Shown here piece after piece: positions 40,014 through 50,151 of a stretch of DNA of 64,000 nucleotides. The first letter of the stretch is position 1; each line of letters begins with the position of its first letter. Where the stretch lies: positions 248,001-312,000 of the forward strand of contig CAWATZ010000014.1 in NCBI GenBank assembly GCA_963784995.1, read 5' to 3'. Below the pieces are notes generated by a model that was not told the origin of the DNA, did no database searches, and worked only from the letters and a program-made list of their open reading frames with translations. Both the position numbers and the translations under genes were made by a program. The stretch comes from CAWATZ01 sp963784995. Its GTDB lineage: Bacteria; Planctomycetota; Planctomycetia; Gemmatales; Gemmataceae.

Positions 40014-40259
40014 GCCCCTGATCCTGGCCATGCGGTCCACTTCAGCCCAATCGGGGGTCCAGGCACGCAGCCGGCCAGTCCCGCCCGGAGCTGACCGCTT
40101 CGGATCGGAGGATTAGTTCCGGCCCATCTGCCTGCCAGCCTGCCATCTTGCTCGGCTTGGCTGAGAGGCCAGAAGGAGCCGGTCGCTGTCGGAGGAGTGC
40201 CACAGAGCGTCATTAGGCTGCGTGCCTGCCACCCGCCAGGGTATTCGGGCCTACGCTGC

Positions 40260-40287
40260 TTGACATGGATCGGCAGCCTTTTAGGAT
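40260..40287 (+). promoter_or_regulatory. Candidate sigma-70-type promoter for the helicase gene
   Basis: TTGACA at 40260-40265 matches the -35 consensus exactly. After 16 bases, TAGGAT at 40282-40287 matches four of six -10 positions. The predicted start would lie about 85 bases before the helicase ATG. This is based on sequence pattern only. Confidence 0.35.
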
Positions 40288-40318
40288 GGAGGACGGAGTC
40301 CCGAGCCTGTCCAGGCCA

Positions 40319-40340
40319 GCCTGGGAAGGCCGGCCTACGT
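40319..40340. repeat. Left boundary repeat of the defence locus
   Basis: A 22-bp sequence (beginning GCCTGGGAAGGCC) is the exact reverse complement of 53001-53022. The flanks also resemble each other more loosely (GGCTCGG...CCGTCCT words). It is a member of a dispersed REP-like family, but the pair brackets the helicase-to-DUF499 region. Confidence 0.6.
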
Positions 40341-40376
40341 GAAGAAGTCCACCACCGAATCGAGCAAAGAGCCACC

Positions 40377-43870
<3,494 letters not shown>

Positions 43871-43875
43871 GCGAG

Positions 43876-44058
43876 GCGAGCCGGGGGCGTCAGCCCCCGG
43901 ATTCTATCGTGAACGCGAGCCGGGGGCGTCAGCCCCCGGATTCTTGCGTGAACCGGACAAGAACGGGGTTTCGTGACCTGGACAAGAACACGGGGTTTCG
44001 TGACCTGGACAAGAAGGCGGGGGACACGAGAATCCGGGGGCTGACGCCCCCGGCTCGC
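43876..44058. repeat. REP cluster: two direct and one inverted 29-bp palindromic units plus direct repeats
   Basis: Copies at 43876-43904 and 43915-43943 share the palindromic core CCGGGGGCGTCAGCCCCCGG with GCGAG and ATTC flanks. A third copy at 44030-44058 is in inverted orientation. Between them a ~31-base unit containing GGGTTTCGTGACCTGGACAA is repeated about twice. The cluster lies directly before a REP-associated transposase gene, its expected partner. The same family with a changed core occurs at 59440-59516. Confidence 0.88.
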
Positions 44059-44093
44059 CACGCTCCGACTTGCCAGGGGAATCGGAGGCAACC

Positions 44094-44684
44094 ATGAGTC
44101 GTGTTTGGCTGCTCACCTGGACGACCTACGGCACCTGGCTGCCGGGTGACGACCGGGGCTTTGTTTCCAACGTCCGCGATGGCCCGGGCCCAGAGGTGAA
44201 ACACAACACGCCCGGAACGCCCTGCGACGCCAACCAGCGCGGCCTGGCCATTGCCGCCCGGGAGCAAATGACGGGGCCGACCATCCGGCTCACGGCTGCC
44301 CTGGCCGGGCCGCTCGCCGAGCAGTTCCGCGAGACGGCGCGGTTCCGTGGGTGGACCCTGCTCGGTGTGGCGATCATGGCCAACCACGTCCACCTCGTCG
44401 TCGCCGTGCCTGGCGACCCCGACCCGGAGGCGCTGCTGCGGGACTTCAAAAGCTACGGCAGCCGGTGTCTGAATCGGCTGGCCGGCAAACCCCGATCCCA
44501 GACGTGGTGGACAACCAGCGGTTCCCGCCGCATCCTTCGCGACAAACGCGCGGAGCGGAACGCCCTCGCGTACGTGAGGAACCAGGAGTCCCCGCTGTAC
44601 GTCTGGACCACCGACGCGGACCAGCCAGGGGAGAGCGGCGACCCGGAGTCAGAATCCACGGAAGAGGGAGAGGAGAACTGGTGA
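44094..44684 (+). CDS. REP-associated tyrosine transposase (RAYT), IS200-like HUH family
   Basis: This 196-residue protein starts at ATG 44094 (GGAGG upstream). The fold is that of Y1 transposases, which cut single-stranded REP hairpins. It begins MSRVWLLTWTTYGTWLPGDD, has the HUH motif in MANHVHLVV near residue 97, and the presumed catalytic tyrosine in NALAYVRNQE near 160. The Glu-rich tail (ESESTEEGEENW) ends exactly at the methyltransferase start: the GTG of that gene overlaps this stop codon (GTGA), so the two are translationally coupled. Palindromic REP units immediately upstream are its likely targets. There is no sign of decay. Confidence 0.88.
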   Translation: MSRVWLLTWTTYGTWLPGDDRGFVSNVRDGPGPEVKHNTPGTPCDANQRGLAIAAREQMTGPTIRLTAALAGPLAEQFRETARFRGWTLLGVAIMANHVHLVVAVPGDPDPEALLRDFKSYGSRCLNRLAGKPRSQTWWTTSGSRRILRDKRAERNALAYVRNQESPLYVWTTDADQPGESGDPESESTEEGEENW

Positions 44685-47575
44685 CCGCCGTGATCTCTCC
44701 GAAGAAACTGATCGAGGTCGCCCTGCCGCTCGACGCCATCAACGCGGCGGCAGCGCGGGAGAAGGCGATCCGCCACGGGCACCCGTCCACGCTGCACCTC
44801 TGGTGGGCACGCCGGCCGCTCGCCGCGGCCCGGGCCGTCATCTTCGCCCAGCTCGTCCACGACCCCGAAGACCTGTGGCGGTGCCAGAACCCCGGCCAGG
44901 AACCGAATCAGCAAGTGAAAGGGCACTGGACCAAGGCCCGCGGCCGCCTCTTCAGCATCATTGAGGATCTCGTGAAGTGGGAGAACACCACCAACGAGGC
45001 CGTGCTGGAAAAGGCCCGCGAGGAGATCCGCAAGGCGTGGCGGGAAACCTGCGAGCTGAACAGGAACCACCCGCAAGCGCAGGAACTCTTCAACCCCGAC
45101 AAGATGCCCGGTCTGCACGACCCGTTCGCCGGCGGCGGGACGATTCCGCTCGAAGCCCAGCGGCTCGGGCTGGAAGCCCACGCCAGCGATCTGAACCCGG
45201 TCGCCGTGCTGATCAACAAGGCGATGATCGAGATTCCGCCGAAGTTCGCCGGCCAGGCGCCCGTCCACCCCGACGCCCAGAATCCGCTCGCTGTCTGGAG
45301 GGGTGCCGCCGGCTTGGCCGAGGATGTCCGCCGCTATGGCCAGTGGATGCGGGACGAGGCGTTCAAGCGGATTGGGCACCTCTACCCGCCCATCGAGATC
45401 ACGACGGCGATGGCCAAGGCCCGGCCCGACCTCAAGCCCTATGTCGGCGACAAGCTAACGGTCATCGCCTGGCTGTGGGCACGGACCGTGAAAAGCCCGA
45501 ACCCAGCGTTCTCGCATGTCGATGTGCCGCTCGCCAACACTTTCGTCCTGAGTAGCAAGGGGGGGAAAGAAGCCTATGTGCAGCCGGTGATCGGGAAGGA
45601 CGGGTACACTTTCACGGTGCGGGTCGGCAAGCCGCCGTTGGAGGCAACGGCGGGAACCAAAGCCTCACGCGGGAACTTTCGCTGCCTGATGAGCCAGGCA
45701 CCGATTGATTCCGACTACCTGCGGGGTGAAGGCAAAGCGGGGCGGATGGGTCAGAGGTTGATGGCCATCGTCGCCGAAGGAAAACGCAGCCGGGTTTATC
45801 TCTCCCCGGCTGCCGAGCATGAGGCTATCGCCAAATCCGCTGTCCCGACCTGGAGGCCGGATGTCGAATTTTTCCAGCAGGCGCTCGGTTTTCGCATCGG
45901 TAACTATGGCATGACGAGATGGAGCGACCTCTTCACCCCTCGGCAGCTGGTAGCGCTCTCGACGTTTAGCGATCTGGTCGGCGAAGCGCGGGAGCAGATT
46001 CGGCGGGATGCCATCGCCGCTCCTCTGCCCGACGATGGTCAACCCCTCGATACTGGTGGTATCGGAGCCAGAGCGTATGCGGAAGCTGTGAGCGTGTATC
46101 TGGGGATGTCCGCTAGCAAAGCCGCTGACAACAACTCGATGATCTGTTCATGGCTGCCGGGCATCAAATACGAAGTGGTGCGAAATACATTCTCCCGCCA
46201 AGCCTTACCGATGACGTGGGACTATGCCGAACCCAACTTGTTCGCCGAATCATCTGGTGACTATTACGAACAGATCAAGCGGGCGTTGATTGTCTTCGAG
46301 CTTTCGTTGCCCGCGAACGAATACGGTTTCGCTACCCAGTCGGACGCCCAGAGATCAACTATCAGCAATGGGAGGGTCATTTCCACCGATCCACCTTACT
46401 ACGACAACATCGGCTATGCTGACCTGTCGGACTTCTTCTACGTCTGGCTGCGGCGGTCACTCCGTGAGGTCTACCCTGAACTGCTCAGTACTATCACCGT
46501 GCCGAAGGCGGAAGAACTGGTCGCCACGCCGTTACGCCACGGAACCAAGCAGCAAGCCGAGAAATTCTTCCTCGACGGAATGACGCAGGCAATGCGGAAT
46601 TTGGCCGAGCAGGCCCACCCAGGCGCACCGATCACAATCTACTACGCCTTCAAACAATCAGATACAGAGAGCGAAGGCACCAATAGCACAGGCTGGGAAA
46701 CGTTCCTCGAAGCAATCAACCGGGCAGGACTGTCACTGACCGGCACATGGCCGATGCGAACGGAACGACCTGGAAGAATGCGTGATACCGGATCAAATGC
46801 CCTCGCCTCCTCTATCATCCTCGTCTGCCGCCCACGCGCCAAAGACGCCGGAACAACCTCCCGCCGTCAGTTCATCCGCCAGCTCAACGAGGCGCTGCCG
46901 CTGGCCCTCGACACCATGACCCGCGCCAGCGAGGGGCTGCACTCGCCGGTTGCGCCGGTGGACCTGTCCCAAGCGATCATCGGCCCCGGCATGGCGATCT
47001 TCAGCCGCTACGACGCCGTCCTCGAAGCGGACGGCACGCCGATGACCGTCAAGACGGCCCTGCAACTGATCAACCGCTTCCTGGCCGAGGATGATTTCGA
47101 CGCCGACACGCAGTTCTGCCTGCACTGGTTCGAGCAGCACGGCTGGGAGGCCGGCAAGTTCGGCGAGGCGGACACGCTGGCCCGGGCCAAGGGCACCAGC
47201 GTCGATGGCGTGAAGGCGGCCGGGGTGATCGAGTCCGGCGGCGGCAGCGTTCGGCTCCTCCGGTGGAGGGAGTATCCCCCTGGCTGGGATGCCGCGACCG
47301 AGAAACGGCTGCCTGTGTGGAAGGCGTTGCATCAGCTCATCCGGGCCTACAACACGGACGGCGACAGCGGTGCGGCTGAGGTACTGGCGGGCGTGTCCGG
47401 CAAGGCCGAGGCCGCCCGGCAGTTGGCGTATCGGCTCTACACCCTCTGCGAGCGTGCCAACCGGGCCGAGGACGCCCGCGCGTACAACGAGGTCGTCACC
47501 GGTTGGAGCGGAATCGAGAGTGAGGCGGCGAAGATCCCCGGGCCGAAGCAGGGCTCGCTGTTCGATAACGAGTGA
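44681..47575 (+). CDS. DUF1156 adenine-type DNA methyltransferase
   Basis: This 964-residue protein (GTG start, GAGGAG upstream) is of the COG1743 type, predicted to methylate adenine N6 in DNA using SAM. The DUF1156 N-terminus is textbook: SPKKLIEVALPLDAINAAAA and HPSTLHLWWARRPLAAARAV. The SAM-binding motif DPFAGGGTIPLEAQRLG begins at 147 and the catalytic DPPYYD at 570-575. The order and the long middle insert fit the family. The central segment (~45560-46830) is visibly lower in GC than both ends, as if the specificity region had been exchanged. It presumably marks self DNA for the helicase and DUF499 ATPase encoded on either side. Confidence 0.92.
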   Translation: MTAVISPKKLIEVALPLDAINAAAAREKAIRHGHPSTLHLWWARRPLAAARAVIFAQLVHDPEDLWRCQNPGQEPNQQVKGHWTKARGRLFSIIEDLVKWENTTNEAVLEKAREEIRKAWRETCELNRNHPQAQELFNPDKMPGLHDPFAGGGTIPLEAQRLGLEAHASDLNPVAVLINKAMIEIPPKFAGQAPVHPDAQNPLAVWRGAAGLAEDVRRYGQWMRDEAFKRIGHLYPPIEITTAMAKARPDLKPYVGDKLTVIAWLWARTVKSPNPAFSHVDVPLANTFVLSSKGGKEAYVQPVIGKDGYTFTVRVGKPPLEATAGTKASRGNFRCLMSQAPIDSDYLRGEGKAGRMGQRLMAIVAEGKRSRVYLSPAAEHEAIAKSAVPTWRPDVEFFQQALGFRIGNYGMTRWSDLFTPRQLVALSTFSDLVGEAREQIRRDAIAAPLPDDGQPLDTGGIGARAYAEAVSVYLGMSASKAADNNSMICSWLPGIKYEVVRNTFSRQALPMTWDYAEPNLFAESSGDYYEQIKRALIVFELSLPANEYGFATQSDAQRSTISNGRVISTDPPYYDNIGYADLSDFFYVWLRRSLREVYPELLSTITVPKAEELVATPLRHGTKQQAEKFFLDGMTQAMRNLAEQAHPGAPITIYYAFKQSDTESEGTNSTGWETFLEAINRAGLSLTGTWPMRTERPGRMRDTGSNALASSIILVCRPRAKDAGTTSRRQFIRQLNEALPLALDTMTRASEGLHSPVAPVDLSQAIIGPGMAIFSRYDAVLEADGTPMTVKTALQLINRFLAEDDFDADTQFCLHWFEQHGWEAGKFGEADTLARAKGTSVDGVKAAGVIESGGGSVRLLRWREYPPGWDAATEKRLPVWKALHQLIRAYNTDGDSGAAEVLAGVSGKAEAARQLAYRLYTLCERANRAEDARAYNEVVTGWSGIESEAAKIPGPKQGSLFDNE

Positions 47576-47626
47576 CCCACCAAATCAAGGAACTGGCGAA
47601 TCAAGAAGCCCTTGAAATGCGGAAGA

Positions 47627-48481
47627 TTATGAACTTGCTCGTCCAGCCCGAAGTTCCCTCAACGATGGGATCACGACTACCTGGACATTCAGGATGGCGC
47701 CGAGAGCAACGAAGGAACCGGCATCACCGGTCAGAATCGTACTGTCTTCCGGGGCAGAGAGGGCAATGATCGTGTCTCCCATCCTTTCGCAGTACCAGCA
47801 CGATGGCCGTTTCTTCTCACTTCTCGCCGCCTTGTCGGCCATTACTGCCTGTTGGACATAACCCGGATGGTCTTTGTAGGTGTTGCGCTGTGCCGGGCTG
47901 TACAGATCAATTCCGCCATTCTGAAGTCGATTGAGTTGGGATTGCCGGAAATCACATTGACTGCAAGCAGGGCCCTCCGTAATCTTCTCAACTTCAGCGT
48001 AGAAGTCGTAAAGGTGATCCTTGTTGAATGTTTCTTCCCGAAAAGAAAGCAGCCCGTAGTCGCAATTCAGCGGATCTCGATGTCGCTGCCGGAAGAAATG
48101 GTCAAACAGGATCAAGCAGCTGCGGATGTACTCACCCAGCCGCCGCAGCGTAATCTGGACGTCAGAAGAACCCTCCTGAATAACCAACCAATCCGTGGCT
48201 GCACGCAGGGCGTTTCCCACTCTTCGAGGGTGGTGTCCCATGTCATCGACGAAGACGTGAATGCCATCTCGAACGGAGTCTTCCAGATCAATAGCGGAAT
48301 AAAGGTCGATCAGACCCACGACATAGCCGCGCAGGTACTCTCCGCGCACGAAATTCGTCGTGGAGAGCACCCCATCCTTCACGGCATCTTGTACAGCCTG
48401 TTTGAGCAGGGAATGAGCGTGAAGCAGGTAGTAGGCGACCGTCGTGTCGGCGAAGAACACCTTCGGTTTGGCTTTACTCAT
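47627..48481 (-). CDS. PIN-like nuclease-fold protein with CxxC pairs (cassette gene 3)
   Basis: This 284-residue protein has its ATG at 48481 overlapping the stop of the preceding cassette gene by eight bases. The edges look like a PIN-type nuclease: KVFFADTTVAYYLLH at the N-terminus (D12), and at the C-terminus GDTIIALSAPEDSTILTGDA (D236, D253) followed by FVALGAILNVQVVVIPSL. PIN domains use such acidic residues to bind metal and cut RNA or DNA. A long helical insertion separates the two halves, and CSQC and CWYC suggest a zinc-binding knuckle. The assignment rests on motif layout, not a database match. As last gene of an opposite-strand cassette inside a defence locus, an effector role is an inference. 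Confidence 0.6.
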   Translation of the reverse strand: MSKAKPKVFFADTTVAYYLLHAHSLLKQAVQDAVKDGVLSTTNFVRGEYLRGYVVGLIDLYSAIDLEDSVRDGIHVFVDDMGHHPRRVGNALRAATDWLVIQEGSSDVQITLRRLGEYIRSCLILFDHFFRQRHRDPLNCDYGLLSFREETFNKDHLYDFYAEVEKITEGPACSQCDFRQSQLNRLQNGGIDLYSPAQRNTYKDHPGYVQQAVMADKAARSEKKRPSCWYCERMGDTIIALSAPEDSTILTGDAGSFVALGAILNVQVVVIPSLRELRAGRASS

Positions 48482-49112
48482 CCGGTGGTTCTTGGTCCTT
48501 TGGATCAAATGGCGGATCGAATACTTCTCCATCGAAGTCAATGGTCGGCCCCGTCTTCCAACCGGAAGAGTTAAGCCGCCGGAGGGCCTGGAGGTAATCG
48601 TCGTAAGTCACCTTGTCTGCTCGTTCTCCGATCTGGACTTCTGAGAGGCAGGCTTGCAGTTCTCCCTTACCGATCTCCTTCCAGTCACGGTTGCCGAGAG
48701 CCCCTTCGATCATGACAATGATGGCAAGGAAATCGTCTTCGCTTCGATGAGGGGCTAATGCTTTGTGACACTGGACAAACTCGCGCTTGAGTAACTGCAA
48801 CATGGAGGCCATCTTGACCCGTCCGCAGGACTTGATCACCCGCCGAATTGCTTCCACAACTGCCGAAGCAGCTTGTTTTCGGAGGGCGACGATCTCCGGC
48901 AAAGGCGGGGAAATGTCAGGACGAGTTGTCGAGGTGGCATCCTTTTTCTTGACGTCACCCTTTTCTGCCGTCTCAATCTCCGCGACCGTGGCTTGTCCCC
49001 GCTTCTGACTTCTCTTCTCCGATGCACTCGAAGAATCAAGGAAAGCTCCCGTGATCCGGCGGTCGGGTCTGAGCGGGTTCGAGACAGTGCCGTTCCTTTC
49101 GATCGAGGCCAT
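48474..49112 (-). CDS. Unrecognised protein, cassette gene 2
   Basis: This 212-residue protein uses ATG 49112, five bases past the stop of gene 1, with AGGAG positioned inside that stop region. Residues ~1-80 are polar, Lys/Ser/Thr-rich and probably disordered. Residues ~85-165 are helical (EAIRRVIKSCGRVKMASMLQ). The acidic tail (DFDGEVFDPPFDPKDQEPPD) contains the start codon of gene 3. No family is recognised. Overlap on both sides indicates one translational unit, so it is likely a partner, adaptor or inhibitor for the PIN-like protein. GC is lower than in flanking genes. Confidence 0.6.
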   Translation of the reverse strand: MASIERNGTVSNPLRPDRRITGAFLDSSSASEKRSQKRGQATVAEIETAEKGDVKKKDATSTTRPDISPPLPEIVALRKQAASAVVEAIRRVIKSCGRVKMASMLQLLKREFVQCHKALAPHRSEDDFLAIIVMIEGALGNRDWKEIGKGELQACLSEVQIGERADKVTYDDYLQALRRLNSSGWKTGPTIDFDGEVFDPPFDPKDQEPPDE

Positions 49113-49116
49113 TGCA

Positions 49117-49839
49117 CTACTCCTGAAGGTACTGAACAAAGCCGGCTACCATTTCGCCAGAGAAGGTCCGAACAGCATCGAGGAAGGGTGGAAGATCAGC
49201 ATACGTGATGTCTTCTCTGTAGATGTCCAGGTCAACGAACAGCATTCTTTCCCCGAAGGAATTCTTGAACGTCGTGAATTCTTCTGCTGACTCGAAGAGT
49301 CCAGGTTCGTAGGGGATCAACTCAAACCACTGCGACTGCTGCATGGGGCCAAGGCGGAGATGATACTTCCATCCGTTGGCGGTCGTCACATCCGCGACGT
49401 ATGACAGGTCGTCTATTGTTCCACGCAGAATGCCATCAAGCTTCTTGTTGGCAGGGTGAAACTTCTTGGCAAACAGCTTGACGAGTTGAGAAAATGGGTC
49501 CTCAAGCTTGACCGAGGCCCATTGCCGAATCCCGACCCGATGGATTTTCGTGAATTTCACTTCATGGTGAACGCGCTCAAAGATCTTCCTGGCGCACTCA
49601 TACTCTTTCGTTGCACTGCTGAACCAAACGGCCTCGAAGAAAGCCCTGGAAGACGATAAGAAGCATCTGCGATGGTGCTTCTTGTCTCGCAGTTCGAGGG
49701 TCAGCGGGGACCGCTCCCAGTCGGGGTAATGGTCCGCTTCCTCCAGACCGATCTTGTCCATCACCCCGTAAAAGACAAGGGTCGGAGCATACCGCATCTC
49801 CATAATGACATGCTTGACGTGTGGGCTGGTACTTGACAT
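49117..49839 (-). CDS. Unrecognised protein, cassette gene 1
   Basis: This protein has 240 residues from ATG 49839 or 261 from ATG 49902; neither has a good ribosome site, and the shorter form begins where ordered sequence starts (SPHVKHVIMEMRYAPTLVFY). It looks like a mixed alpha/beta globular protein with strands such as WKYHLRLGPMQQSQWFELIP and LFVDLDIYREDITYADLPPF. The layout, an N-terminal 'iRYaP' strand and a long beta sheet, recalls TIGR04255-type sporadically distributed proteins, but this is only an impression. It is the first gene of the minus-strand cassette and is transcribed divergently from the DUF499 gene. Confidence 0.6.
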   Translation of the reverse strand: MSSTSPHVKHVIMEMRYAPTLVFYGVMDKIGLEEADHYPDWERSPLTLELRDKKHHRRCFLSSSRAFFEAVWFSSATKEYECARKIFERVHHEVKFTKIHRVGIRQWASVKLEDPFSQLVKLFAKKFHPANKKLDGILRGTIDDLSYVADVTTANGWKYHLRLGPMQQSQWFELIPYEPGLFESAEEFTTFKNSFGERMLFVDLDIYREDITYADLPPFLDAVRTFSGEMVAGFVQYLQE

Positions 49840-50055
49840 TGTTGGCGACCCCGATACGCCCTCGCCAGGGTTGGTCCTGGCCTCCTTCTCCGACAAACGC
49901 ATGCCATGAAAGCACTTACGCAATCAATCCGCCACAAGACAGCAGACCGTTCCTTTCTTATTGTAGCAGGGTGTCAAAATCCTTGCCAGGACGCATTCCT
50001 GGACGACCGAATGGATCTGCCTCTTGCCGCTTTGACTGCACATGGATTCACCGGC

Positions 50056-50085
50056 TTGCAGATTGATTCGCACATTGCCTAGAAT
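50056..50085 (+). promoter_or_regulatory. Candidate promoter for the DUF499 gene
   Basis: TTGCAG at 50056-50061 and TAGAAT at 50080-50085 are separated by 18 bases, giving a plausible sigma-70 promoter about 65 bases before the ATG at 50152. The surrounding 230-base gap is divergent (cassette gene 1 leaves on the other strand) and AT-richer than the genes, as expected for a regulatory region. Confidence 0.35.
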
Positions 50086-50151
50086 TGCTGTGCATAGCCC
50101 TCTTGTCAGAAACCTGCGTGAACCGCATCTGAAACTGAACCGGGAGCTGCC

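Larger units (their letters stand above)
40014..40376. other. 363-bp intergenic region upstream of the defence locus
   Basis: No coding sequence is supported. It holds a candidate promoter (40260-40287) and a 22-bp repeat (40319-40340) that recurs inverted at 53001-53022. A GTG-initiated extension of the helicase frame runs back to 40197 but reads as unordered sequence and is not used. Confidence 0.6.

Noticed and set aside
43876..44058. Regularly spaced repeats that could suggest a CRISPR array
   Set aside because: Units are palindromic REPs in both orientations with unequal spacing and no spacer series, and they sit before a RAYT gene.
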